This document shows, in pieces, positions 15,041 through 23,174 of a DNA stretch of 64,000 nucleotides. The DNA comes from Caulobacter henricii (GTDB lineage: Bacteria; Pseudomonadota; Alphaproteobacteria; Caulobacterales; Caulobacteraceae): contig NZ_CP013002.1 in NCBI RefSeq assembly GCF_001414055.1, positions 3,162,001 through 3,226,000 of the forward strand, given 5' to 3'. The first letter of the stretch is position 1, and each line of letters starts with the position of its first letter. A program made the translations under genes and the position numbers. Under the pieces are notes generated by a model. It did no database searches. It saw nothing but the letters and a program-made list of their open reading frames with translations, and was not told the origin of the DNA.

Positions 15041-16108
15041 ATGACACATCCCGCCGGGCAGCCCGTTCGCCTGACCTCACTGGCCCATGGGGGCGGGTGC
15101 GGCTGCAAGCTTTCGCCGGCCGTCCTGCGCGAGATCCTGCAGCAGTCACCGGCCGCCGGCGTCTTTCCGAATCTGCTGGTCGGGACCGAAACCTCGGATG
15201 ACGCCGCCGTCTGGCGCCTCAACGACCAGCAGGCCCTAGTCGCAACCACGGACTTCTTCATGCCCGTGGTCGATGATCCGCATGATTTCGGCCGCATCGC
15301 CGCCACCAACGCCCTGTCCGATATCTATGCCATGGGAGCCAGACCCATCTTCGCGCTGGCCATTGTCGGCATGCCGGTCGCGACGCTGTCGACGGAGACC
15401 ATCGGGGCGATCCTGGCCGGCGGCGCTGCCGTTTGCGCCGCGGCGGGCGTGCCGATCGCCGGCGGCCATTCCATCGACAGCGTCGAGCCGATCTATGGCC
15501 TGGTTGCGCTCGGCATCGTCCACCCCGATCGCGTCCTGTCGAACCGGGGCGCGCAGCCGGGCGACCTGCTGATTCTGACCAAGGCGCTCGGAGTGGGCGT
15601 CCTGAGCGCGGCCTTCAAGCAGCAACGCCTGTCGGAGGAGGGCTATGCCGCCCTGATCGCCACAACCACCCAACTGAACAAGGTAGGGGCCGACCTGGGG
15701 GACGTGGCGGGCGTCCATGCGCTGACGGATGTGACCGGGTTCGGCCTGCTGGGCCACCTGCTGGAGCTGTGTCGCGGGGCCGGCCTGGCCGCCGAACTCG
15801 ATGCCGATGCCCCGGTCCTGCTCCCCGGCGTCGAGGCGCTCGCCCGAGACGGGGTCAGGACCGGCGCGGCCGTTCGAAACTGGGCCAGCTATGGTGGCGA
15901 CGTCACCCTGCCAGACGGGACTCCGGAATGGCGCAGAGACCTCCTGGCTGATCCCCAGACCAGCGGCGGCCTGCTGATCGCCGTCGCGCCCGATGATGCT
16001 CAAAGCGTCCTGGCCATGGCCCAGGGCGCCGGCTTCGCCGCCGCGCGCATCATCGGCAGGATGGTCGAGGGCCCACCCGGGGTTTCTGTCTCAACCGGAA
16101 CAGCCTGA
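15041..16108 (+). CDS. selD: Selenide, water dikinase (selenophosphate synthetase)
   Basis: 355-residue enzyme that makes selenophosphate from selenide and ATP. The glycine-rich start segment HGGGCGCKLSP holds the catalytic Cys20 and Lys23, equivalent to Cys17 and Lys20 of E. coli SelD; it is a cysteine rather than a selenocysteine. Further family motifs are TTDFFMPVVDDPHDFGRIAATNALSD and TDVTGFGLLGH, which bind ATP and magnesium. The ATG at 15041 is preceded by GGAG at seven bases; an upstream GTG at 15017 is less likely. The product feeds selU next door. Confidence 0.96.
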   Translation: MTHPAGQPVRLTSLAHGGGCGCKLSPAVLREILQQSPAAGVFPNLLVGTETSDDAAVWRLNDQQALVATTDFFMPVVDDPHDFGRIAATNALSDIYAMGARPIFALAIVGMPVATLSTETIGAILAGGAAVCAAAGVPIAGGHSIDSVEPIYGLVALGIVHPDRVLSNRGAQPGDLLILTKALGVGVLSAAFKQQRLSEEGYAALIATTTQLNKVGADLGDVAGVHALTDVTGFGLLGHLLELCRGAGLAAELDADAPVLLPGVEALARDGVRTGAAVRNWASYGGDVTLPDGTPEWRRDLLADPQTSGGLLIAVAPDDAQSVLAMAQGAGFAAARIIGRMVEGPPGVSVSTGTA

Positions 16109-16125
16109 GCAGGCCGACCCGGCTC

Positions 16126-16725
16126 TCAGCCCAGTTCGGCCTCGACCTGGCCCAGTCGTTCCTTGCCGAAGAACATCTCGTCGCCGACGAAGAAGCTTGG
16201 GATCCCGAACACGCCCCGGGCTACGGCGGCATCGGTATTGGCGGCCAGTTCGGCCTTGACCTCGGGCTCTCCGGTCGCCGCCAGCAGGGCTGCGCCATCA
16301 AGCCCTGCACGATCAAGCGCGGCGGTGAAGACTTCTGGATCGTCGAGCTTCAGACCCTGCTCCCACATGCCCTGCAGCATGGCCCCGAGATAGGCCTCGC
16401 CGACGCCCAGCCGCTGGGCAGCGACCATGCCCCGCATCAGCAGCAGGGTATTGACCGGGAAGTGCGGATTGAACTGGAAGGCGGTCAGGCCATGGGTCGC
16501 GATGAAACGGCGGGTCTCCAGCATCTCATAGGCCATCTTGCCCTTGACCCCGCCGAAGGCGACCATCGGAGCCTGGTTGCCTGTCAGCTTGAAGATACCG
16601 CCCAGCAGGCAGGGGATCAGCCGGATCTCGGCCCCGTGCCGCGCCGCAATGTCGGGCAGGACCTTCCAGGCCAGATAGGCGTTGGGGCTGCCGAAGTCGA
16701 AAATGAAGTCGATGGTCTTGCTCAT
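16126..16725 (-). CDS. 2-hydroxychromene-2-carboxylate isomerase family protein
   Basis: 199-residue thioredoxin-fold protein of the DsbA/GST-kappa superfamily. FIFDFGSPNAYLAW near the N-terminus places Ser at the glutathione-contact position as in HCCA isomerases, and the C-terminal GVFGIPSFFVGDEMFFGKERL is the cis-proline region. HCCA isomerases act in naphthalene breakdown, but many homologues have other glutathione-dependent roles. The gene is 12 bases downstream of an SDR gene and shares its probable HxlR control. It ends convergent with selD. Confidence 0.88.
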   Translation of the reverse strand: MSKTIDFIFDFGSPNAYLAWKVLPDIAARHGAEIRLIPCLLGGIFKLTGNQAPMVAFGGVKGKMAYEMLETRRFIATHGLTAFQFNPHFPVNTLLLMRGMVAAQRLGVGEAYLGAMLQGMWEQGLKLDDPEVFTAALDRAGLDGAALLAATGEPEVKAELAANTDAAVARGVFGIPSFFVGDEMFFGKERLGQVEAELG

Positions 16726-16737
16726 GTCAGCAGCTCC

Positions 16738-17478
16738 TCACCAGGTTTCAGAATGGGGGCGCAGGTCGATCTCGTGGGTCCAGGCCGAGCGCGGCTGGTT
16801 GTGCAGCCAGACATAGTTGGCCGCGATCTCGTCCGGCTTGAGAATCTCGTCGCGGTCCAGCAGGCCCTGCACATCGTCGCGCATCTGGCGCGTGAACACC
16901 CCGTCGATGGCCCCGTCGACCACCACATGGGCCACATGCACGCCCTGCGGGCCCATCTCGCGCGCCAGGCTCTGGGCCAGGGCCCGCAGGCCGGCCTTGG
17001 CCGAGGCGAAGGCAGAAAAGCCGTCCTTGCCGCGCAGGCTGGCGCTGGCCCCGGTGAACAGGATCGTGCCGCGACCGCGCGGGACCATGACCCGGGCTGC
17101 CTCGCGCCCGGTCAGGAAGCCGGCGAAACAGGCCATCTCCCAGACCTTGGAGAATACCTGGGCCGTGGTCTCGACGATGCCGAAACGGACATTGGCCCCG
17201 ATGTTGAAGACCACCACCTCGAGCGGGCCGACCTCGGCTTCGATCTTGTCGAACAGGGCGACCATCTCGGCCTCCTGACGGGCGTCGACGCCATAGGCAC
17301 GAGCCCGGCAACCATCGGCGCGAATCTGCTCGGCGAGGGCCTCCAGCTGATCGAGATGGCGCGGGCGGCGGGTCATGCAGACCTCGTAGCCCTCGGCGGC
17401 GAAGGCCCGAGCGATGGCACTGCCGACACCGTCACCGACACCCACCACAAGGCACGCGCCCTTCTGGGTCCTCGCCAT
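16738..17478 (-). CDS. Atypical SDR-family protein with Phe at the catalytic Tyr position
   Basis: 246-residue short-chain dehydrogenase-like protein with a cofactor segment VVGVGDGVGSAIARAFAAEG. The NNAG motif is altered to NIGAN. The normally essential YxxxK is F157-A-S-A-K161; the codon is TTC, so the change is not an ambiguity of reading. The serine region TGASAS is kept. Several bacterial SDR relatives share this FxxxK form, so it may have altered or no redox activity. The ATG at 17478 is chosen because AGGGAG lies six bases before it; an in-frame ATG at 17484 has no spacing. It is first gene of a two-gene operon. Confidence 0.82.
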   Translation of the reverse strand: MARTQKGACLVVGVGDGVGSAIARAFAAEGYEVCMTRRPRHLDQLEALAEQIRADGCRARAYGVDARQEAEMVALFDKIEAEVGPLEVVVFNIGANVRFGIVETTAQVFSKVWEMACFAGFLTGREAARVMVPRGRGTILFTGASASLRGKDGFSAFASAKAGLRALAQSLAREMGPQGVHVAHVVVDGAIDGVFTRQMRDDVQGLLDRDEILKPDEIAANYVWLHNQPRSAWTHEIDLRPHSETW

Positions 17479-17512
17479 CGCCATCTCCCTGAATTCATCT
17501 CGGATCAGGTTC

Positions 17513-17527
17513 GTATTGAATCTGTAC
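17513..17527. promoter_or_regulatory. Palindromic operator candidate between SDR and HxlR genes
   Basis: A 15-base dyad of form GTAnnGAnTCnnTAC lies in the 95-base divergent spacer, 35 bases from the SDR start and 47 from the regulator start. HxlR proteins bind such short dyads as dimers, often controlling a divergent oxidoreductase gene. Binding is an inference. Confidence 0.45.
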
Positions 17528-17573
17528 TGAGTCAAATGCAGAATGCCGACGCACGCAACAGGACTGCAATGCC

Positions 17574-18032
17574 ATGAAGTGGGATGATCTCGCCGCCCAG
17601 CCCTGCTCGGTCTCGCGATCCCTGGCCGTGATCGGCGATCGGTGGACCCTGATGATCCTGCGCGACTGTTTCCTGGGCGTGCGGCGGTTCGAGGTTTTCC
17701 AGGCGCGCCTGGGTATTTCGCGCAGCATCGTCACCGATCGCCTGCGGATGCTGGTCGACGAAGGCGTGCTGCGCCGCGAGGCCTATCAGACCAATCCGCC
17801 CCGCCACGAATACCGGCTGACCGCCAAGGGGATGGACCTGCATCCGGTGATCATGGCCGTCGCCCATTTTGGCGATGCCTACTATGCCGGCGCAGAGGGT
17901 CCGCCCCTGCTACGTCGGCACAAGACCTGCGGCTGCGACTTCCACCCGGTGCAGGTCTGTTCGGCCTGCGGCGATGTTGTGAAGGCCAGGGACGTAGAGA
18001 CCCGGGAGTCTCCTGCCCGGGGCGCAGGCTAG
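17574..18032 (+). CDS. HxlR-family winged-helix transcriptional regulator
   Basis: 152-residue regulator. The HxlR signature is clear: PCSVSRSLAVIGDRWTLMILRD, then FEVFQARLGISRSIVTDRLRML (recognition helix) and the wing RHEYRLTAKG. The C-terminus carries a cysteine cluster (CGCDFHPVQVCSACGD), which suggests metal or redox sensing, though that is unproven. It is divergent from the SDR/isomerase operon and probably controls it. Its 3 prime end overlaps the stop of the convergent lipoprotein gene by four bases. Confidence 0.92.
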   Translation: MKWDDLAAQPCSVSRSLAVIGDRWTLMILRDCFLGVRRFEVFQARLGISRSIVTDRLRMLVDEGVLRREAYQTNPPRHEYRLTAKGMDLHPVIMAVAHFGDAYYAGAEGPPLLRRHKTCGCDFHPVQVCSACGDVVKARDVETRESPARGAG

Positions 18033-18724
18033 GGCGCCGGGGCGACCGCAGGCTTGGGCGCGGCCTCGGGCCGCCTGAAGGCCGTGGCGTCCGGGCTCTG
18101 CACGATAGCAACCTGGTGGAGAACGAAAGCGCCGCCGGTCTTGTCTTCAATGTCCAGGCGGATCTGGTTGATGGTCGAGGTGCGCCAGTCATCACCGCCC
18201 AGAACCAGTTGGCCCATGTTGTAGACCATGGTGGTGGTCTCATTGACTGCGGGATTGCCACCGATCACCGGCTTGCCGAAATACTGGCCGCTCTCGGCAT
18301 GGTCCGTTGTCGAGTAATAGAGCGCGCCGTTCCAGGCCTGTCCTGGGGCTGTGCGGGTCAACCGCACCAGGACGAGCTGATACTTGGCACCATCGATCCC
18401 GAGGCCCTTGGGAGACCGAAGGGTCGGATCGGCAATGGTGATGGAAAGGCCATCTGCCGAAGGCGCAATCTTGCTGGTGACAGCGGCGAAACCGTCGGTG
18501 GAATCGCGGAAGGTCCACAGCTTGACGGTCCGAAGGGGCGCGCCGTTCATCTCAAAGGCAGCGGCGCTGGCATTCCAGGCAATCGGGCCGGCGCGTTCAA
18601 CCTTGGCCGCATGACTGGCGGCCGCCTGCTTATCCGACTTGTCGCAAGCTGAAAGCGTTGTGGAGGCCAGCAGGATCAGGGCGACTGCAGGAATCACGTT
18701 TCGCAAGGGCTCTCTCCAGAACAT
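18029..18724 (-). CDS. Predicted lipoprotein of unknown function
   Basis: 231-residue protein with a lipoprotein signal: a hydrophobic stretch VIPAVALILLASTTLSAC ending in a lipobox (LSAC), so Cys27 would be lipidated. The mature part has repeated beta-strand character and ends in a Pro/Ala-rich tail (PEAAPKPAVAPAP). I do not recognise a domain. Patterns such as TINQIRLDIEDKTGGAFVLHQVAI resemble carbohydrate-binding folds, but this is only an impression. It lies between the HxlR gene (convergent) and nusG (upstream on the same strand, with a terminator between). Confidence 0.7.
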   Translation of the reverse strand: MFWREPLRNVIPAVALILLASTTLSACDKSDKQAAASHAAKVERAGPIAWNASAAAFEMNGAPLRTVKLWTFRDSTDGFAAVTSKIAPSADGLSITIADPTLRSPKGLGIDGAKYQLVLVRLTRTAPGQAWNGALYYSTTDHAESGQYFGKPVIGGNPAVNETTTMVYNMGQLVLGGDDWRTSTINQIRLDIEDKTGGAFVLHQVAIVQSPDATAFRRPEAAPKPAVAPAP

Positions 18725-18835
18725 CCGCAGCTTCAGGTTCGATCACAAACCTTCGATGACCGCGCTTAGACTAGGACGATGAAAACGTAAATCGGCTAAC
18801 GCCCAGAACCGGTGCTCAGCACACCCCGGATCCAT

Positions 18836-18874
18836 TCAAACAAAAGCCCCGCGCCAACAAATGCGCAGGGCTTT
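18836..18874 (-). terminator. Intrinsic terminator after nusG
   Basis: On the minus strand a stem AAAGCCCTGCGC / GCGCGGGGCTTT with an eight-base loop is followed by TGTTTG. It starts 31 bases after the nusG stop and ends the secE-nusG unit before the lipoprotein gene. Confidence 0.8.
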
Positions 18875-18904
18875 CGATTGGTCAGATCGACACCGGGATC
18901 GAAA

Positions 18905-19462
18905 TCAGCTGATCTTTTCAACCTGATTGTATTCCAGCTCGACCGGCGTGGCGCGGCCGAAGATCGAGACGGTGACGCGAAGGCGCGAGCGCTCTTCGTC
19001 GACCTGCTCGACCGAACCGTTGAAGCTGGCGAACGGACCGTCGGTGACGCGCACGTTCTCGCCGATCTCGAACAGTACGACCGTCTTCGGACGCTCGACG
19101 CCCTCTTCGATCGCGCCGACGATGCGCTGAACTTCCTTTTCCGAGACAGGCTGCGGCTTGGACGCGCTGCCCAGGAAGCCGGTGACCTTCGGGGTGTTCT
19201 TGATCAGGTGATAGGCTTCGTCCGAGAGGTTCATCTTCACCAGCACATAGCCGGGGAAGAACTTGCGCTCGGCATTGACCTTGCGGCCGCGACGGATCTC
19301 GACGACGTCCTCGGTCGGAACCAGGATTTCAGAGAAGCTGTCCTCAAGCCCTTGGCTGCGGGCCTGCTCGCGGATGCTCTCGGCCACCTTCTTCTCAAAG
19401 TTCGAGTAGGCGTGGACGATGTACCACTTGTGGTTCGGGTTGGACGCGGTTTCGGTGCTCAT
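18905..19462 (-). CDS. nusG: Transcription termination/antitermination factor NusG
   Basis: 185-residue NusG, which binds the RNA polymerase clamp and links it to Rho or ribosomal S10. The NGN domain (WYIVHAYSNFEKKVAESI, FFPGYVLVKMNL, VTGFLG) is followed by the C-terminal KOW domain (VRVTDGPFASFNGSVEQVDEERSRLRV). Ordinary length. It follows secE by nine bases. The gene that normally comes next, rplK, is 5.3 kb downstream. Confidence 0.98.
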   Translation of the reverse strand: MSTETASNPNHKWYIVHAYSNFEKKVAESIREQARSQGLEDSFSEILVPTEDVVEIRRGRKVNAERKFFPGYVLVKMNLSDEAYHLIKNTPKVTGFLGSASKPQPVSEKEVQRIVGAIEEGVERPKTVVLFEIGENVRVTDGPFASFNGSVEQVDEERSRLRVTVSIFGRATPVELEYNQVEKIS

Positions 19463-19471
19463 CGACTTTTC

Positions 19472-19783
19472 TTATCCCGCGGCGAACGACAGGAGCGCCT
19501 TGGCTCCCAGGCCCAGCAGTCCATCGACCGCCGAGAAAAACAGAGCCGCCAGCACCACCATCATGAAAACCATCACCGAGGTGATCCAGGTCTCCTTGCG
19601 GGTGGTCCAGGTGATCTTGCGGGCCTCAGCACGCACTTCGCGGAAGAATTGCACGGGATTCGTGCCCTTCTTCTTGGGCGTTGCCGCTGCGGCGGGAGCC
19701 CCACCGGCGGGCGCGAGCGCTGCCGCCGTACGGGCGGCGCGGCTCTTGATCGCGGACGGGCTGGAACCCGGTTTCCTGGCCAT
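19472..19783 (-). CDS. secE: Preprotein translocase subunit SecE
   Basis: 103-residue SecE with the conserved amphipathic segment NPVQFFREVRAEARKITWTTRKET followed by one membrane helix (ITSVMVFMMVVLAALFFSAV). It has an Ala/Pro-rich basic N-terminal extension of about 40 residues, as is common in Caulobacteraceae. The ATG at 19783 is used; a GTG at 19798, preceded by GGAAAG, is an alternative adding five residues. It lies between tRNA-Trp and nusG in the classic order. Confidence 0.93.
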   Translation of the reverse strand: MARKPGSSPSAIKSRAARTAAALAPAGGAPAAAATPKKKGTNPVQFFREVRAEARKITWTTRKETWITSVMVFMMVVLAALFFSAVDGLLGLGAKALLSFAAG

Positions 19784-19848
19784 GCTCTTGAGGCTCACGA
19801 CTTTCCAAAGCGACAGACCGGGGACCCGGACCTATCGAAGACATAAAA

Positions 19849-19924
19849 TGGCAGGAGTGGGGGGACTCGAACCCACGACTTTCGGTTTTGGAGACCGACG
19901 CTCTACCAGCTGAGCTACACTCCT
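19849..19924 (-). tRNA. tRNA-Trp (CCA anticodon)
   Basis: A 76-base tRNA on the minus strand. It begins AGGAGTGTAGCTCAG, has the anticodon loop CTCCAAA (CCA, tryptophan), the T-arm GTGGGTTCGAGTCCCCC, and an encoded 3 prime CCA. The acceptor stem AGGAGTG/CACTCCT is fully paired. It sits upstream of secE, the common bacterial order. Confidence 0.97.
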
Positions 19925-20358
19925 GCAGACCCTGACCCTTTCGGATCGCGGTCTCTGAACAAATGGCGGCGAGGCGGAGACCTTCAAGGGCCTTCGTCAC
20001 GCTGGTCCAATCGCCAGAGCCGCGCCATTTAGCAGGGTCATCTCCGCCGGGCAAGCGGCCTGGACGGTCTCTGCGGCGTTCTGGGCCAGGAAGTCCGCAG
20101 GACAGAGCGTCGCCAGCAGCGTCGGTGGATCGGCAGCAAGACCCTGTGCCTCCCGCGCGCTCGATGCCAGAACCGCCAAGCACCGGCGAAAGCGACGCCC
20201 ATAGACGCACCGGCTAGGGCACCTTCAGTCGCCCCCCCCCGCAACAGGACTGCGCAGAGGGGTTCTCTGGGTCAGCACCCCCAAAGCGGGGCCTGGATCC
20301 AGGACTTCAGGCCAGAACCAAACCGTCGGGCGGTCGCTTGCGCGCCGCCCGCACAGGT
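19925..20358. other. 434-base gap without a convincing gene
   Basis: No gene could be supported. A run of nine C bases lies at 20232-20240. On the minus strand, a protein-like segment ending DFLAQNAAETVQAACPAEM has a plausible tail (stop at 19997) but no good start: joining it to a signal-like segment starting near 20210 would need a frame change. It may be a decayed small exported peptide gene or chance. Confidence 0.3.
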
Positions 20359-20757
20359 CTATTCCGCCTTTTTCTCGTGCCGTTCGATCGACGCCGAGGT
20401 GGAAGGCGCTGCGCACTGAATGCCCAGATAGGACCACTTCACGTCGGTCAGTTGACGACCGCATTCGGTGTTTTTGCCCAGGTCCTTACCTTGCAATGAC
20501 ACCGCGACCCCCTTGCTCGGATCCGGTGCCGGGCTGGCGGAGCTGATGTCATAGTATCCGCCTGCACGACCGCGAACCACAAGGCACGAGGTGGTTTCGA
20601 CCGGGCGCACGCAGCCCGTCGCCGTCACCGATTTTGCTTCCAATACAACTTGTTGAGCCAGCGCGACTTTCGTCTTCGCGCCGCCATCACCACAACCGGC
20701 CAAACCAAACGCTAACAGACTGGCCGCCGCGGCGGCCCTCACGAACCTTACCCGCAT
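20359..20757 (-). CDS. Small predicted lipoprotein
   Basis: 132-residue protein beginning MRVRFVRAAAAASLLAFGLA and a lipobox LAGC at residues 18-21, so it is probably membrane-anchored by a lipid. The mature part has five cysteines (ATGCVRP, TTSCLVVRG, TECGRQL, IQCAAP). I do not recognise the family. The start at 20757 follows an AGGAA-like site and places the signal correctly; the much longer frame on this strand is an artefact antisense to fpr. It is divergent from fpr across 270 bases. Confidence 0.65.
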   Translation of the reverse strand: MRVRFVRAAAAASLLAFGLAGCGDGGAKTKVALAQQVVLEAKSVTATGCVRPVETTSCLVVRGRAGGYYDISSASPAPDPSKGVAVSLQGKDLGKNTECGRQLTDVKWSYLGIQCAAPSTSASIERHEKKAE

Positions 20758-21027
20758 ACGTTCCTCCGTATCGTTGGCTCCGCGAACGAAGCAGATGGAA
20801 GTCTGCGCCCCGTTTGTTGGGTCGGCAATCACATTTTTGACGCATTTAGAAAAAGCGTCGCCGCGCATTTTGACGATTTTGCGAAAGATTTTCCCGTAGG
20901 ATCGAGCCCGCTGCCGAGTTGACTTCTCCGCCCCGGTCCTGAAATGAAACCTGCGTCGCCTCAGGGCCGTGGCGGCGCTCTCGTTTGACCTCTTCGCGCG
21001 CAAGCGCCCAGGACCGAAACATTGACG

Positions 21028-21855
21028 ATGACGGCCGCCCCAGCCCCCGCTGCCCCGACCAAGGAATCCGCCCAGTTCGTCGAGACGGTCTTGTGGGTCA
21101 AGCACTGGACAGATCGCCTGTTCAGCTTCGCGATCACACGCCCGGCCAGCTTCCGGTTCCGGTCCGGCGAGTTTGTGATGATCGGCCTGCCTCCCCGCGA
21201 AGAGCTGGGCGAGAAGAAGCCCATCCTGCGCGCCTATTCGATCGCCTCGCCCAGCTTCGCCGAAGAACTGGAGTTCTTTTCGATCAAGGTTCCCGATGGT
21301 CCCCTGACCTCGCGCTTGCAGCAGATCCAGCCCGGCGACCAGATCCTGCTGGGCAAGAAGCCCACGGGCACTCTGGTTCTGGACGCCGTGCGCCCGGGCA
21401 AGCGCTTGTTCCTGTTCGGCACTGGCACAGGCCTGGCGCCCTGGCTGTCGGTGGCGCGCGACCCCGACGCCTATAGCCGCTTCGAGAAGGTCATTGTCGC
21501 CCACGGCGTGCGCGAGGTGAAGGAACTGGCCTATAGAGACCTCTTCACCTCGGAGATCTTCGACGATCCGCTGGTGGGCGATGAGGCCCGCGCGCAGCTG
21601 GTCTATTACCCCACCGTGACCCGCGAGCCGTTCGAGCGTCAGGGCCGCTTCACCGATCTGATCGAGAGTGGCCGGTTGTTCCGTGACCTGGGTCTCGATA
21701 CCGACCGCTTCGATCCCGAGCATGATCGCGCCATGCTGTGTGGCTCAATGGCCATGATCAAGGATACCGCCGCCCTCCTCGAAGCCCATGGCCTGAAGGA
21801 AGGCTCCAATGCCGAGCCGGGTGATTTTGTGATCGAGCGGGCCTTCGTCGGCTAG
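21028..21855 (+). CDS. fpr: Ferredoxin--NADP reductase
   Basis: 275-residue FAD enzyme that passes electrons between NADPH and ferredoxin or flavodoxin. FAD-binding RAYSIASPS and the NADP pocket LFGTGTGLAPWLSVARD are clear, as are CGSMAMIKDT and the C-terminal aromatic region VIERAFVG, typical of bacterial subclass I Fpr. A TTG at 21022 has better ribosome-binding spacing, so the true start could be two codons earlier. moeA follows after only three bases, an unusual pairing that suggests co-transcription. Confidence 0.93.
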   Translation: MTAAPAPAAPTKESAQFVETVLWVKHWTDRLFSFAITRPASFRFRSGEFVMIGLPPREELGEKKPILRAYSIASPSFAEELEFFSIKVPDGPLTSRLQQIQPGDQILLGKKPTGTLVLDAVRPGKRLFLFGTGTGLAPWLSVARDPDAYSRFEKVIVAHGVREVKELAYRDLFTSEIFDDPLVGDEARAQLVYYPTVTREPFERQGRFTDLIESGRLFRDLGLDTDRFDPEHDRAMLCGSMAMIKDTAALLEAHGLKEGSNAEPGDFVIERAFVG

Positions 21856-21858
21856 GGC

Positions 21859-23076
21859 ATGGCGCAGGTGCCACTCAAAAACCTGGCGGTCGAGGAGGCC
21901 CGATCCCGCATCCTGGCAGGGATATCCCGGCTGGGCGCAGAAACGGTCGCCCTGGAGGGGGCCCTCGGACGGGTCCTGGCCGCCCCGGTCACGGCTGATC
22001 GCGATCAGCCGCCCTTTGCCGCCTCGGCCATGGATGGGTGGGCCATCCGCCGCGCCGACCTGACGCCGGGGGCTCATTTTCGGGTGGCCGGTGAAAGCGC
22101 GGCCGGCAAGGCTTATGGCGGCATCGTCGCTGCGGGCGACGCGGTCCGGATCTTTACCGGTGCGCCGGTTCCGGCAGGTGCCGATCTGGTCATCATCCAG
22201 GAAGAGGCCCACCGCGACGGCGACACCGTGCGTTTCGACAGCGAAGACGACGCCAAGGCTCATATTCGCCCCGTCGGCGGTGATTTCCGCGCCGGCGACG
22301 GCCTGTTGGACTCGGGCAGCCGGCTCGATCCCTGGCGGCTGTCCCTGGCGGCGGCGGCCGGGCGCGCCAAGCTGGAAGTCGTCCGGCGACCCCAAATCGC
22401 CATTCTGGCCACCGGTGACGAACTGGTTCAGCCTGGCGGCGATCCGGGCCCCGACCAGATCTTCGAGTCCGGCTCCATCGCCCTGGCCGCATTGGTCGAA
22501 ACCTGGGGCGGATCGGCGCAGAGGCTGATGCCCACAGCTGACAGTGCCCAAGCCATCGCCGCCGCGGTGATGGATATTGAGGCCGACCTCATCGTCACCA
22601 TCGGCGGGGCCTCGGTCGGCGATCACGATCTGGTCAAGCCCGCCCTGTCGCAGTTGGGGCTGTCTCTGGCGGTGGAATCTGTCGCTGTTCGCCCCGGCAA
22701 GCCGACCTGGTTTGGAACCCTTGCCGACGGACGTCGGGTCCTGGGGCTTCCCGGCAATCCGGCCTCGGCGCTGGTTTGTGCGGAGCTTTTCCTGCGGCCA
22801 TTGATCTCAGCCCTGACCGGACGTGATCCGGCCACCACCCTGATCGGTGCCCATCTCGATCAGGCCCTGCCGGCCAATGGCCCGCGTGAGCACTGGATGC
22901 GGGCGAACCTCGCTATCGACCCTCGCGGGCGAGCAATCGTGACCGTATTCCCCGATCAGGATTCCTCGCTGGTCAGCGTGTTCGCCAGGGCTGATGCTCT
23001 CATCCGACGACCTGTGCATGCCGCCGCCGCATCGGCGGGAGATCTCGTCGACGTCCTTCCCCTTGCGCGGGCCTGA
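21859..23076 (+). CDS. moeA: Molybdopterin molybdotransferase MoeA
   Basis: 405-residue enzyme that inserts molybdate into adenylylated molybdopterin. Visible motifs are PPFAASAMDGWAIR, the IRPVGGDFRAGD segment, ILATGDELV, IVTIGGASVGDHDLV and GLPGNPASALV. All four MoeA domains are covered and the length is normal. It begins three bases after fpr. MoeA genes often neighbour moaC or lexA in related bacteria; here neither is present. Confidence 0.95.
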   Translation: MAQVPLKNLAVEEARSRILAGISRLGAETVALEGALGRVLAAPVTADRDQPPFAASAMDGWAIRRADLTPGAHFRVAGESAAGKAYGGIVAAGDAVRIFTGAPVPAGADLVIIQEEAHRDGDTVRFDSEDDAKAHIRPVGGDFRAGDGLLDSGSRLDPWRLSLAAAAGRAKLEVVRRPQIAILATGDELVQPGGDPGPDQIFESGSIALAALVETWGGSAQRLMPTADSAQAIAAAVMDIEADLIVTIGGASVGDHDLVKPALSQLGLSLAVESVAVRPGKPTWFGTLADGRRVLGLPGNPASALVCAELFLRPLISALTGRDPATTLIGAHLDQALPANGPREHWMRANLAIDPRGRAIVTVFPDQDSSLVSVFARADALIRRPVHAAAASAGDLVDVLPLARA

Positions 23077-23174
23077 CATTTGCCTGAGGCGATGGGGAGG
23101 ACGGCGGCGAGTAGGCGTGCTAAGCCCGGACGACTCCGGGTCTCGGCCGGGCGTTTGATGTAGAGGTTTCGTCT

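Noticed and set aside
19997..20210. Possible small exported peptide on the minus strand
   Set aside because: A sensible tail exists, but a signal-like start is in another frame; accepting it needs an unproven frameshift.
20359..21723. A 454-residue open frame on the minus strand
   Set aside because: Only its last 132 codons (from 20757) have a signal and lipobox; the rest is antisense to fpr, a clear FAD enzyme.
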